From positions 1-64,000 of the forward strand of contig NZ_BMFW01000020.1 in assembly GCF_014639275.1 (NCBI RefSeq): a DNA stretch of 64,000 bases, read 5' to 3'. Positions 34,043 through 42,641 of the stretch are shown piece after piece. The notes beneath the pieces were generated by a model. It ran no database searches. It was not told the origin of the DNA and worked only from the letters and a program-made list of their open reading frames with translations. This DNA comes from Arthrobacter liuii (GTDB taxonomy: Bacteria; Actinomycetota; Actinomycetes; Actinomycetales; Micrococcaceae). Made by a program: the position numbers and the translations under genes. Within the stretch, counting starts at the first letter, position 1, and every line of letters starts with the position of its first letter.

Positions 34043-35599
34043 ATGACGCATCTCCCCACTGCCGGTGGATCCGTTCGCGGCGCCTCCCTGGAGACTGACG
34101 GGACCACCATCCATCGGTTCCTGGGCATCCCGTATGCCCAGCCGCCGTCGGGAGCCAACCGCTTCCGGCCGCCGGTCCCGGCGTTGCCGTGGACCGGCGT
34201 GCTGGACGGCACTGCTCCTGGCCCCGCAGCGCCCCAGAACCCCGAAGCCCCGGCACCCCCGGGCGCCAGGCCCCGCCTCTGGAGCGAGGACGCCTGCCTC
34301 AACCTGAACATCTGGACGCCTGGCACGGATGGTCCGGGCAGACCGGTGATGGTGTGGATCCATGGCGGCGCGTACCTTCTGGGATCCAACAGTGATGGAA
34401 TGTACGACGGCGCGAGGCTCGCCGCTGCGGCGGGCGCGGTGCTGGTTTCCATCAACTACCGGCTGGGTGCCCTGGGCTTCCTGCACCTTTCGGACCTGCT
34501 GGGGCCCGGTTACGAGGACTCGTCCAACCTTGCCCTGCTGGACCAGCTGGAGGCCCTGCGCTGGGTCAGCCACAACATCGGTGCGTTCGGCGGCGACCCC
34601 CGGAACGTGACCCTCTTTGGTGAGTCCGCAGGTGCAGCCGCGATCGGCACCCTGCTGGGCATGCCGGCATCGGAAGGGCTCTTCCACCGGGCCATCATGC
34701 AAAGCGGCACGGCGGAGCGGTACCGCCAGCCAGAGGACTCCGCGCGCATCAGCTCCGGTTTCCTTGAGTTATGCGGCCTGGACAGCCGCTCCGCCGACCA
34801 GCTGTTGACCCTCCCTGTTGAGCGGCTGCTGGCGGCCCAGGCAGCCCTGGAACGGCACTCAGCGGCGCAATCCTTCGCGGTTCCGCTGCCGTTCCAGCCC
34901 ACTGTGGGGACGCCGTCGCTGCCGCGCCCGCCGCTGGAAAGCGTAGGGGACGGGCTCAACGGCCACGTTGACCTGCTGATCGGAACCAATCTCAACGAGG
35001 GGTCTTTCGCTGTGGAAATGCGTCCTCCCTCCACCGCTGACCCGGGCTATCCGGACCGTGCCGCCGCGGTCCTCGCCGGGGCCGGAATTCCGCCGTCACA
35101 AGCACCCGGCTACACGGAAGCACTCGCCCGGGTCCTGTCGCGGGAGCCGTCCGGCAGGGAAGTCCTGGAGGCGGCCATCGCGGATTCCATGTACCGCCAG
35201 CCCAGCAACCGGCTCCTGGCGGCACGCGGGCAGGCAGCCCGGACCCGCGCCGGCGGGAAGAACTTCGCCTACCTGTTCACCTGGCGCAGCCCGGCCATGG
35301 GCGGAAAGCTCGGCGCCTGCCATGCGCTGGACATCCCCTTCGTCTTCCGGCACCTGGACGAACCTGTTGCCGCCTTCCTCACCAGGGGCAAGGCGCCGCA
35401 GTCCCTGAGCGACGCCATGAGCGGGGCTTGGGCGTCCTTTGCCCACGCCGGAACGCCGGACACGGCTGGGCTGCCGTGGGCGGAGTACGGGCAGGAGCGC
35501 CGCACCATGGTGCTCGACGACGAACCCCGGCTGGAAGCCGACCCCCGGCGGGAGATCCGCGAGTTTTTCGACGCCGTCAGGCCGATGCCAGCGAGTTGA
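34043..35599 (+). CDS. Type B carboxylesterase
   Basis: This 518-aa esterase of the cholinesterase/carboxylesterase B family has the N-terminal FLGIPYAQPPSGANRFRPP, the second Cys-free signature EDACLNLNIWTPG, oxyanion HGGAYLLGSN, nucleophile FGESAGAAAIGTLLG with Ser about residue 195, and catalytic His in GACHALDIPFVF; the Glu lies in the NEGSF loop. The start ATG 34043 begins MTHLPTAGG, just before the conserved domain; an upstream GGAGG is 16 bp away, so the exact start is uncertain. It is cytoplasmic. Its last 23 bp overlap the convergent SRPBCC gene. Substrates in this family include aryl and herbicide esters. Confidence 0.9.
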   Translation: MTHLPTAGGSVRGASLETDGTTIHRFLGIPYAQPPSGANRFRPPVPALPWTGVLDGTAPGPAAPQNPEAPAPPGARPRLWSEDACLNLNIWTPGTDGPGRPVMVWIHGGAYLLGSNSDGMYDGARLAAAAGAVLVSINYRLGALGFLHLSDLLGPGYEDSSNLALLDQLEALRWVSHNIGAFGGDPRNVTLFGESAGAAAIGTLLGMPASEGLFHRAIMQSGTAERYRQPEDSARISSGFLELCGLDSRSADQLLTLPVERLLAAQAALERHSAAQSFAVPLPFQPTVGTPSLPRPPLESVGDGLNGHVDLLIGTNLNEGSFAVEMRPPSTADPGYPDRAAAVLAGAGIPPSQAPGYTEALARVLSREPSGREVLEAAIADSMYRQPSNRLLAARGQAARTRAGGKNFAYLFTWRSPAMGGKLGACHALDIPFVFRHLDEPVAAFLTRGKAPQSLSDAMSGAWASFAHAGTPDTAGLPWAEYGQERRTMVLDDEPRLEADPRREIREFFDAVRPMPAS

Positions 35600-36017
35600 G
35601 CGTGTCCCGGATACCGTTCAGGGCCGGATCGCGCAGGGAATTGAAGGCAGGTTTCAGGAGCGGCTGGATGATCCTGAACGGCCCGTTGATGCTGAACTCG
35701 GCCGTGTATTTCACCACCGAGCCGGTGCCGCTGGGGCTGACGTCGATAGAATCAAAGGACGTCACGGTCTTGTTCTCACCGCGCAGCTTGATGTGGTTGT
35801 TGGTCAGCTCGATCACCTCGTAGACCAGGGCCTGGCGCTTCCCCCGGAACTCGGACTCGGCGTGGTACTTGTGCCCCACCGCCACCGGTCCAGGGGTGAT
35901 TTTGTCCATGACGGGGGTGTTGGGGTCCCACTTGCTGGTGTTCTCGAACTCACTCATGAAGGCGAAGGCCTTCTCCGCGGACAGGTTGGTTTCCACACTT
36001 CCGGTGACTGTGATCAT
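35577..36017 (-). CDS. SRPBCC (START-like) family protein
   Basis: This 146-aa protein has the helix-grip fold of SRPBCC/polyketide-cyclase-like proteins: SVETNLSAEKAFAFMSEFEN at the start, KWDPNTPVMDKITPGPVAVG, and a C-terminal long helix NGPFRIIQPLLKPAFNSLRD. Such proteins bind hydrophobic ligands in a central cavity; most are uncharacterised. The start is ATG 36015-36017. The 3' end overlaps the carboxylesterase gene on the other strand by 23 bp. No catalytic residue can be named. Confidence 0.82.
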   Translation of the reverse strand: MITVTGSVETNLSAEKAFAFMSEFENTSKWDPNTPVMDKITPGPVAVGHKYHAESEFRGKRQALVYEVIELTNNHIKLRGENKTVTSFDSIDVSPSGTGSVVKYTAEFSINGPFRIIQPLLKPAFNSLRDPALNGIRDTLNSLASA

Positions 36018-36080
36018 TACCCCAGTCTAGGAGTACCCAGCAGCCGGGCGGCAGCGTCTTCAACCCGCCGCCCGGCCGGG

Positions 36081-36551
36081 CTAGCAGGACTCGAAGTCGG
36101 TGAGGACCTTGACCTTGCCCGCCGAGGCCGACGCCGGATCGAACGTATAGCCGATCCATTCCTTCGCCAGCCGCCGGGCCAGCTCGATGCCCACCACGCG
36201 CTGGCCCATGGTCAGCACCTGGCAGTCGTTGGAGAGGATCGAGCGTTCCACCGAAAACGAGTCGTGCGCGGCGGTGGCCCGGATGCCCTCCACTTTGTTC
36301 GCGGCGATGGCTACCCCGATTCCGGTGCCGCAGAACAGGATGGCGCGGTCGGCTGCCCCATCCCTGATCTTCTCGCCGGCTGCGATGCCGACGTACGGGT
36401 AGGGCCTGGTGAAGTCATCCGGCGCATCGGTGCGGTTGACCCCGATGTCGATGACCTCGCTGACGCGGGGGTCGTTGCGCAGGTCCGCCAGGACCTTGTC
36501 CTTGTAGTCGACGCCGGCTTCGTCCGCGCCGACAATGAGCCGCAGCCCCAT
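36081..36551 (-). CDS. RpiB/LacAB-family sugar-phosphate isomerase (D-erythrulose-4-phosphate isomerase-like)
   Basis: This 156-aa RpiB-family isomerase interconverts aldose and ketose phosphates. It begins MGLRLIVGADEAG, has the catalytic Cys in AILFCGTGIGVAIAANK (about residue 71), a VEGIRATAAHDSFSVERSIL segment, and NDCQVLTMGQRVVG. EryI/DerI, which make D-erythrose 4-phosphate from D-erythrulose 4-phosphate, are in this family. The start ATG 36549-36551 is chosen because AGGAG precedes it; an ATG at 36572 overlaps the kinase stop. It is the last gene of the minus arm after the DhaKL kinase. Confidence 0.82.
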   Translation of the reverse strand: MGLRLIVGADEAGVDYKDKVLADLRNDPRVSEVIDIGVNRTDAPDDFTRPYPYVGIAAGEKIRDGAADRAILFCGTGIGVAIAANKVEGIRATAAHDSFSVERSILSNDCQVLTMGQRVVGIELARRLAKEWIGYTFDPASASAGKVKVLTDFESC

Positions 36552-36571
36552 GGTGTCTCCTTCCGTCGTCA

Positions 36572-38377
36572 TTACTTTGTGGCAGCTTGTGCTGCCGTGG
36601 TCTGTGCAGTGCCGTTGCCGGGCGCTGCCTCCCTTGCGGTGCCTGTGAAGTGCGGGCCCATGACGGCAAAGACCATGGCCAGGGAGGTGGCCCCGGGGTC
36701 CGGCGTGCCCAGGCTCTTTTCGGCCAGGGGGCGGGCCCGGCCCTTCAAGGGAAGAAGGTCCGCGGTGGCTTCCGCGGCTGCAGCGGATTCCTGCGCTGCT
36801 TCCTGCCAGGCCCGGCCGGGCTCCACGCCCTCAGCCACAGCGCGGCTGAAGGCGGTGGCGAAGGGCAGCAGGGCGTCCACCATGGTCTTGTCGCCGGTTT
36901 CGGCCTTGCCCAGTTGAACGATCCGGTCCGCAAACGCGGCCACGCCGGCGGCGAGCCCGGGTGCGCCAGGCGCCGTGGAGTTGCCCAGGGTTTCGCCGAA
37001 GGCACGCAGTGCAGCGCCCCACAGCACGCCGGACGTCCCTCCGGCTTTGTCCGCCCAGGCGTCACCGGCAGCTGCCAGCACGTCGCCGGCCCCGGCGCCC
37101 TGCTCCAAGGCGGCGGCGGCGGCCTGCTCCAAGGCGGCGGCGGCGGCCTCCGCGGCAGCATCCACTCCGCGAACCATGCCGCGGCCGTGGTCCCCGTCCC
37201 CGGCAATGGCGTCCAACCGCCCCAGCCGCTCCTCGGCGTCGTGCAGCGAGGTGCGCGCGGCACCGATGGCCGCGGCGCAGGCGGCGGCGTACGCGCGGGA
37301 GGCGGCTGTGGCGACGAACACGGCAGAGGCCGTGCCGGCGTCGGACGTCTCCTCGGCTGAAAGCGCCCCCGTTTCCTGCGCGGCGTTGCCGCGGCGGTAG
37401 GCGGGCGTCTCAGCAGGGGCTACCCACAGCGGTTCCAGCTCTTCATCCAGCCAGGTGACGGTCAGCGAGACGCCGGCCATGTCCAGGCTGGTGACCAGTT
37501 CGCCAACTTCCGGCATGACCAGCGTGTACCCGGCTGCGCGCAGCAGCGGGGCCACGCTGCCCCACAGGACGAAGAGCTCCTCGTGCTTTGTGGAACCAAG
37601 CCCATTGAGGATGACGGCGAGCCGCTTGCCGGCGTTGGGCGGCGTTTCAGAGAGCACCCGGGCCACCAGTTCCTGGCCCAGTTCCTTGGCGGAGGGCAGA
37701 TTGGTGTCGTGCAGGCCCGGCTCGCCGTGGATGCCAAGGCCCAGGCCCATCTGGCCTTCGGGAAGGGTGAACAGCGGGGCGTCGGCGCCCGGGAAGGTGC
37801 AGCCGGCGAACGCGCTGCCGATGGTGCGGGTCAGGTCATTGGCCTTGCGGCCCAGGCGGACCACCTCGGCAAGGTCCGCACCATTCTCCGCGGCGGCGCC
37901 CATCACCTTGAAGACGGTGAAGTCGCCGGCGATGCCGCGGCGCTTGGCGGATTCCGACGGCGGGGCGCTGGCGATGTCGTCCGTGACCAGCACGTTCTCC
38001 ACGGCGATGCCCTCGGCGGCCAGCCGTTCACTGGCCATGCCGAAGTTCATCACGTCACCGGCGTAGTTGCCGTAGGTGAAAACGACGCCGGCGCCGGATT
38101 CCGCTGCCTTGGCCACCGCGTACGCTTGCTGGGCGGAGGGCGAGGTGAAGATGTTGCCCACCACGGCGCCGTCGGCGAAACCGGCGCCGATCAGCCCGGC
38201 GAAGGCCGGGTAGTGACCGGAGCCGCCGCCGGCCAGGACGGTAACTTTGGGGGTGGCCGGCCGGAAACGGCGCACTGCGCCGCCGGGAACCTGCCGGACC
38301 AGGTGGGAGTGGACGTCGCAGAAGCCGGCCAGGGCTTCCTCGGCGAACTCTGAGGGGTCGTTGAAGATTTTGGTCAT
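36572..38377 (-). CDS. DhaK-DhaL fusion kinase (dihydroxyacetone/erythrulose kinase)
   Basis: This 601-aa ATP-dependent kinase joins DhaK (residues 1-330) and DhaL (about 390-570). DhaK has VLAGGGSGHYPAFAGLIGAG and the substrate-anchoring His in GLGIHGEPGLH, which forms a hemiaminal with a short keto sugar. DhaL has the metal motif DAIAGDGDHGRGM and WADKAGGTSGVLWGA. This one-chain form phosphorylates dihydroxyacetone, and in mycobacteria a homologue phosphorylates L-erythrulose. The neighbouring RpiB, TIM-barrel and SDR genes point to a tetrulose. The Ala-rich stretch with ALEQAAAAALEQ at about 430 includes a short tandem duplication (AALEQ twice). It lies 52 bp after the SDR gene. Confidence 0.88.
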   Translation of the reverse strand: MTKIFNDPSEFAEEALAGFCDVHSHLVRQVPGGAVRRFRPATPKVTVLAGGGSGHYPAFAGLIGAGFADGAVVGNIFTSPSAQQAYAVAKAAESGAGVVFTYGNYAGDVMNFGMASERLAAEGIAVENVLVTDDIASAPPSESAKRRGIAGDFTVFKVMGAAAENGADLAEVVRLGRKANDLTRTIGSAFAGCTFPGADAPLFTLPEGQMGLGLGIHGEPGLHDTNLPSAKELGQELVARVLSETPPNAGKRLAVILNGLGSTKHEELFVLWGSVAPLLRAAGYTLVMPEVGELVTSLDMAGVSLTVTWLDEELEPLWVAPAETPAYRRGNAAQETGALSAEETSDAGTASAVFVATAASRAYAAACAAAIGAARTSLHDAEERLGRLDAIAGDGDHGRGMVRGVDAAAEAAAAALEQAAAAALEQGAGAGDVLAAAGDAWADKAGGTSGVLWGAALRAFGETLGNSTAPGAPGLAAGVAAFADRIVQLGKAETGDKTMVDALLPFATAFSRAVAEGVEPGRAWQEAAQESAAAAEATADLLPLKGRARPLAEKSLGTPDPGATSLAMVFAVMGPHFTGTAREAAPGNGTAQTTAAQAATK

Positions 38378-38429
38378 GGTGGGTTCTCCGGCGTTCGCGG
38401 TCTCGTCAGGTGGGGGCTGTCAGGTGCTG

Positions 38430-39203
38430 TTAGTGGATGTGGCTGCCGCCGTTGATGTCGATGGTGGTGCCGGTGAGGTAGGCGGAGTCCTCGGAGGACA
38501 GGAAGGCGATCACGGAGGCAACTTCTTCCGTGGTGGCGTTCCGGCCCAGCGGGATCCCGGCGTTGATGGCTGCTTCCTGTTCATCGGTGCTGCCCACGCG
38601 GATGTTGGTGTCCACGGCGCCAGGGGTGATGGCGTTGACGGTGACACCGGTGGTGCCGAGTTCGCGGGCCAAGGCCTTGGTGAAGCCCAGAATGGCTGCC
38701 TTGGCGGCGGAGTAGGGGACCTTGCCGAAGACGCCGCCGCCGCGCTGGGCGGATACGGAGGACATGTTCACGATCCGGCCCCAGCCGTTATCGATCATGT
38801 CCGGCAGGAAGGCCTTGGTCACCAGGTAGGTGCCGGTGGCGTTGACATCCATGACCTTGTGCCACAGCTCAAGGGTGGTCTCCAGGAACGGGATGGGCGA
38901 GGTGATGCCGGCGATGTTGGCCAGGGCGCCGACGGGCGGGAGGTTGCCGGCGGCAACTTCGGCGGCGACGGCGGCCTGGGCGGCGGTCACGGAGGCTTCG
39001 TTGGCGACGTCGATCCCGTGGCCGAAGGCGGGAACGTTGAACTCGTTGCCGATTTCGGCTGCGACCTTGGCGGACTTCTCGCCGTCGAGGTCAAGGATGA
39101 CGATGCCCCAGCCGTCGCGCGCGTAGCGGCGGGCGGTGGTGATGCCGATGCCCCGGTCCGAAGTTGCTCCGGTGAGGACGGCGGTGCGCTGGATGGTGGC
39201 CAT
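38430..39203 (-). CDS. Short-chain dehydrogenase/reductase (polyol dehydrogenase, DthD-like)
   Basis: This 257-aa classical SDR has the nucleotide loop VLTGATSDRGIG, acidic residue after strand 2 (ILDLDGE, favouring NAD), the NIAG motif in ALANIAGIT, the catalytic Ser in NMSSVSAQR and YSAAK with the general base Tyr about residue 160. In the context of tetrulose kinase and isomerases it would oxidise a tetritol such as D-threitol to the ketose, the reaction of mycobacterial DthD, though other polyols are possible. The start ATG 39201-39203 follows AAGGAG. It lies 142 bp after the TIM-barrel gene, with a strong palindrome in the gap. Confidence 0.85.
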   Translation of the reverse strand: MATIQRTAVLTGATSDRGIGITTARRYARDGWGIVILDLDGEKSAKVAAEIGNEFNVPAFGHGIDVANEASVTAAQAAVAAEVAAGNLPPVGALANIAGITSPIPFLETTLELWHKVMDVNATGTYLVTKAFLPDMIDNGWGRIVNMSSVSAQRGGGVFGKVPYSAAKAAILGFTKALARELGTTGVTVNAITPGAVDTNIRVGSTDEQEAAINAGIPLGRNATTEEVASVIAFLSSEDSAYLTGTTIDINGGSHIH

Positions 39204-39300
39204 GGTGGTGCTCCTTGAATTTGTTTTTATGGATCGATTGCTCCCTACCGGCTCCCAACCTTCGCAAGCTCAGGTCGGGGCCCTCGCCGGCAGGGGCCCA

Positions 39301-39335
39301 CGTAGTTGCCGTTAGGGGCCCCAACGGCATCTACG
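39301..39335. repeat. REP-like imperfect palindrome
   Basis: CGTAGTTGCCGTT (39301-39313) and AACGGCATCTACG (39323-39335) are complementary at 12 of 13 positions around an AGGGGCCCC core. GC-rich sequence on both sides extends the symmetry, giving a long hairpin between two co-directional genes. It may be a dispersed REP-type element or a partial terminator that lowers expression of the SDR-kinase genes. No second copy was seen in this window. Confidence 0.5.
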
Positions 39336-39345
39336 CAGGTGGGGC

Positions 39346-40173
39346 TCAGATGAGGTCGGTGATGAAGCTTGCTGCCTTGCCGGCGGCTGCCGGGCGTTCG
39401 TCATTGGTGATGTCCCGGGTCTCCAGTTCGAGCGAGAAGTGGCCGGTGTAGCCGTCGGCGGCGAGCCGCGTCAGGCCGCCGGCGAAGTCCGCCTTGCCGT
39501 TGCCGATGCTGAGGTTGATGTTCCCCGGCACTGCATCGCGGAGGTGGACGTGGCTGATGCGGTCCTGGTGCCGGTCCAGGTATGCCTGGATGTCCTCGCC
39601 GGCTGCGGTGATGTGGCTGAAGTCCATGACGATTCCGACTCCGGATCCGGACAGCCGGTCAGCCAGCAGTCCGGCGCGCTCCAGGTTCCAGCAGAACCGC
39701 AGGAAGTGAAGGGATTCAGTCCAGAGTTCGACGCCGAACCCGGCAGCGCGATTAGCTGCACCAACGAGCTGGGCGGCAATGAGGTCCAGGTCATCGCCTT
39801 CGCTGCGGACCGGGGTGTGGTCCAGGGCACCGCACGGCAGGACCAGCGCTTTGGCGCCGATGTTGGCGGTGAGGGCGAGCAGTGCGTCCAGGTGGCGTTG
39901 CCTTGCGGCTGTGCCGTCGGCGTCGAACTCCTTGTTCAGGTCCCCGATGTCCCCGTTGACCGAGCGTACCCGGAGGCCGGAGGCGTTGACTTCAGCCGAG
40001 ACGGCTTCGACGGCCGCGGCATCGAGTTCGTACGGTACGTGGTCGCATACGCCGGGCAGCGCGCCGAGGTCGATCTCTTCGAAGCCCAGCCCCTTCATGG
40101 TGCGCAGGGCGTTGCCCAGGTCCTGGTGCCGGAAGCTGATGGATGAGCACCCGAGTCTGGAATGGAACATCAT
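39346..40173 (-). CDS. TIM-barrel sugar isomerase/epimerase (EryC/hydroxypyruvate isomerase-like)
   Basis: This 275-aa AP-endonuclease-2-type TIM barrel uses a divalent metal bound by Glu/His/Asp/Glu residues. Visible ligand segments are GVELWTESLHFLRFC (Glu), GIVMDFSHITAAGEDI (Asp and His), ISHVHLRDAVPG (His) and FSLELETRD (Glu near the end). Family members isomerise or epimerise small ketoses and include EryC of erythritol catabolism. It is the first gene of the minus arm, next to the GntR operators. The start may be ATG 40173 or 40170; GAGG is 7 bp before the latter. A L-erythrulose-phosphate isomerase or epimerase role fits the pathway but is unproven. Confidence 0.8.
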   Translation of the reverse strand: MMFHSRLGCSSISFRHQDLGNALRTMKGLGFEEIDLGALPGVCDHVPYELDAAAVEAVSAEVNASGLRVRSVNGDIGDLNKEFDADGTAARQRHLDALLALTANIGAKALVLPCGALDHTPVRSEGDDLDLIAAQLVGAANRAAGFGVELWTESLHFLRFCWNLERAGLLADRLSGSGVGIVMDFSHITAAGEDIQAYLDRHQDRISHVHLRDAVPGNINLSIGNGKADFAGGLTRLAADGYTGHFSLELETRDITNDERPAAAGKAASFITDLI

Positions 40174-40227
40174 TGATCCTCTGGTTCGTACCGAGCTGTA
40201 GTGATGGGGACCACAGTACAGTCGTTA

Positions 40228-40266
40228 ACTGTCAACAGTCAACTCTCAAAGTTGACTGTTGACAGT
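40228..40266. promoter_or_regulatory. Double GntR operator between the two arms of the polyol cluster
   Basis: Two perfect 17-bp arms (40228-40244 and 40250-40266) are complementary with a 5-bp spacer. Each arm holds a palindrome ACTGT-N2-ACAGT (40228-40239 and 40255-40266, 27 bp apart). A degenerate site is at 40299-40310 (TTTGT-TA-ACAGT). The same motif precedes the GntR gene at 43761-43772. The site lies between the divergent TIM-barrel and MHS-transporter genes, so it should control both arms. Confidence 0.8.
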
Positions 40267-40355
40267 GCAGATGATGTGCGTCACACTGGGTCGTACCATT
40301 TGTTAACAGTCGACAGCGGCGCGTTCCTGCAGCCGCTTTTCGAAAGGGAACCACC

Positions 40356-41693
40356 ATGAGCAAAGATGCTCTGACCATGCGCGGCCCGGTCCACGGCACC
40401 AAGGACGCCCGGCGAGTTGCCATTGGATCCGGCGTGGGGGCCGTGATTGAGACGTACGACTTCATCGGCTTCGGCACCGCTGCCGCACTGTATTTCGGAA
40501 CTGCATTCTTCCCCGGCACCGATCCCGTTACGGGCACCCTCGCTTCCTTCGCCACCCTGGGCGTCGGCTTCGCAGCCCGTCCCCTGGGCGGCATCATCGG
40601 CGGGCACCTGGGCGACAAAGTGGGCCGCAAGCCCGTCCTGGTCGCCTCCCTCATCCTGATGGGCCTGGCAACCTTCGCCATCGGACTGCTGCCTACGTAC
40701 GCAGCAGTGGGGCTGCTTGCTCCTGCGCTGCTCGTCTTCGTCCGCATCGTCCAGGGCCTGGCCTTCGGTGCTGAATGGGGCGGTGCCATCCTGATGAGCT
40801 ACGAACACGCTCCCTGGAAGGCCAAGGGCAAGTACACCGGCATCGTCCAGGCCGGCTTCCCCGTAGGCCTGCTGCTGGCCAACCTGACCTTCCTGTTCAG
40901 CGTCCAGCTGGGCAACGAACTGGCTTGGCGAATCCCGTTCCTGGCCAGCATCCTGCTGGTGATCGTGGGCCTCATCATCCGCTCCAAGGTCCCCGAGTCC
41001 CCCGTTTTCGATGAGGTCAAGGACAGCGGCGCCATTGTGAAGGCACCCATCGTGGAGGTCATCAAGACGGACTGGCGCAACATCGTCAAGGGCATCGGCC
41101 TGCGCATCGCCGAGACCGCCGGGTACGCCGTGTCCATCACCTACATGATTTCCTACCTCAACAGCCAGCACCTGGCGGACAAGAGCCAGACCCTCATCGC
41201 ACTGTGCATCGCCTCGGCCATCGGCATCTTTGCCACCCAGGCCTGGGCAGCGCTGACGGACCGCATCGGCCGCCGCCCGCTCTACATCTGGTCCACCGCG
41301 TTCGCCGCCCTCTTCGCGATCCCGATGTTCCTGCTGGTCAACACCGGCCTGTTCATTGCCATCATTCTCACCATCGTGATCTCCTACGCTGTCTGCCAGA
41401 ACTCCCTTGCCGGCGCCCAGGGCGCCTGGTTCCCGGAGCTCTTCCAGGCCAAGACCCGCGCCTCCGGCGCGAGCCTGGCGTACCAGATCTCGGCCATGGT
41501 TTCCGGCTTCACCCCCTTCATCACCACGCTGCTGTTTGTCAGCTTCGGCTGGATGGGACCGGCACTGCTCTTCGGTGCCTACGCGCTGATCGGCCTCTGG
41601 GCGGCCGTCGCCACCCGGGAAACCTGGGGCAAGCGCGAACGGGACCTGGCCGACGAAGCCACCAAAAGCACCCCCAACACCGTCAACGCCTGA
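40356..41693 (+). CDS. MHS-family major facilitator transporter (polyol/ketose uptake)
   Basis: This 445-aa 12-helix MFS symporter has the MHS signature IETYDFIGFGTAAALYFG after the N terminus, GGHLGDKVGRKPVLVASLIL in loop 2-3, and LTDRIGRRPLYIWS as its second-half copy. The start ATG 40356 follows AAAGGGA. Its promoter region carries GntR operators, and the following genes encode the two transketolase subunits, so it should import the substrate of the cluster, probably a short polyol or ketose. Family members carry mostly organic acids, so a sugar acid is an alternative. Confidence 0.88.
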   Translation: MSKDALTMRGPVHGTKDARRVAIGSGVGAVIETYDFIGFGTAAALYFGTAFFPGTDPVTGTLASFATLGVGFAARPLGGIIGGHLGDKVGRKPVLVASLILMGLATFAIGLLPTYAAVGLLAPALLVFVRIVQGLAFGAEWGGAILMSYEHAPWKAKGKYTGIVQAGFPVGLLLANLTFLFSVQLGNELAWRIPFLASILLVIVGLIIRSKVPESPVFDEVKDSGAIVKAPIVEVIKTDWRNIVKGIGLRIAETAGYAVSITYMISYLNSQHLADKSQTLIALCIASAIGIFATQAWAALTDRIGRRPLYIWSTAFAALFAIPMFLLVNTGLFIAIILTIVISYAVCQNSLAGAQGAWFPELFQAKTRASGASLAYQISAMVSGFTPFITTLLFVSFGWMGPALLFGAYALIGLWAAVATRETWGKRERDLADEATKSTPNTVNA

Positions 41694-41729
41694 ATGACCA
41701 CCGCGCACGAAACAACCACGGAGCAAGCA

Positions 41730-42641
41730 ATGCCTACAGAGACCCTCCAGGACGCAGCCCCAAAGGGACGAGCACTGCAGCCCGCAGTGAGCCCGGAACG
41801 CGTGGACAAGATCGGTGCCGCTGCTTACCGGATCCGGCACCACGCCCTGAACATGGGTGAGGTCCAGGGCCAGGGCTACGTTGGCCAGGCCCTCGGCGCG
41901 GCGGACATGCTCGCCACGGTTTACGGTGACCAGTTGCGGTTCAAGGCCGAGGATCCGCACTGGGAGGCCCGCGACCGGTTCCTGCTCTCCACCGGGCACT
42001 ACGCGATCGGCCACTACGCGGCCCTCGCAGAGGCCGGGATCGTCCCGGTGGAGGAGCTGGAAACCTACGGCTCGGACGATTCCCGGCTGCCGATGTCCGG
42101 GATGTCCACCTACACGCCCGGCATGGAAATCTCCGGCGGCTCCCTGGGCCACGGCCTGACCATCGCCGTCGGCATGGCCCTGGGCCTGCGCTACCAGGGC
42201 TCCCCGGCGCGGGTGTTCAACTTCCTCTCCGACGGCGAACTGGACGAGGGATCCACCTGGGAGGCCGCGATGGGCGCGCACCACCACCAGCTGGGCAACC
42301 TCACCGCCATGGTGGACATCAACGCCCTGCAGGCCGACGGCAAGACGGACACGGTGCTGCGCACCGAGCCCGTAACGGAGAAGTGGGAATCGTTCGGCTG
42401 GTACACCCAGCGGGTGGACGGCAACGACGTCGGTGCGCTGCTGGCAGCCTCCGACAACGCAGCGGCCCAGGCCGCCGCCGTCGGACGTCCCTCCGTGATC
42501 CTGTGCGACACCAAGGTGGGCCGCGGCGTCCCGCTGCTGGAAAACCGCGAAAAAGCGCACTTCATGCGCATCGAAGAACACGAATGGCAGACCTGCCGCG
42601 AGCAGCTCACCGCCGGCTACGAAGGAAAGGCTTCAGCATGA
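41730..42641 (+). CDS. Transketolase N-terminal subunit
   Basis: This protein of about 303 aa carries the pyrophosphate-binding half of a split transketolase. It has FLLSTGHYAIGHYAALAEAG, an EISGGSLGHGLTIAVGMALG loop, and the TPP/Mg2+ motif SDGELDEGSTWEAAMGAHHH (variant of GDG) with VDINALQ as the metal-binding end. The start ATG 41730 (MPTETLQ) is preceded by GGAG at 6 bp; ATG 41694, touching the transporter stop, adds 12 residues. Its last bases overlap the C-terminal subunit gene (ATGA). Split transketolases make or use erythrose 4-phosphate; a place in apiose-type C5 catabolism is a known alternative. Confidence 0.88.
   Translation: MPTETLQDAAPKGRALQPAVSPERVDKIGAAAYRIRHHALNMGEVQGQGYVGQALGAADMLATVYGDQLRFKAEDPHWEARDRFLLSTGHYAIGHYAALAEAGIVPVEELETYGSDDSRLPMSGMSTYTPGMEISGGSLGHGLTIAVGMALGLRYQGSPARVFNFLSDGELDEGSTWEAAMGAHHHQLGNLTAMVDINALQADGKTDTVLRTEPVTEKWESFGWYTQRVDGNDVGALLAASDNAAAQAAAVGRPSVILCDTKVGRGVPLLENREKAHFMRIEEHEWQTCREQLTAGYEGKASA

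Noticed and set aside
40281..42581. A 766-codon minus-strand frame across the MHS transporter and transketolase genes
   Set aside because: It crosses two well-supported genes and the GntR operator region, and has no recognisable domain.
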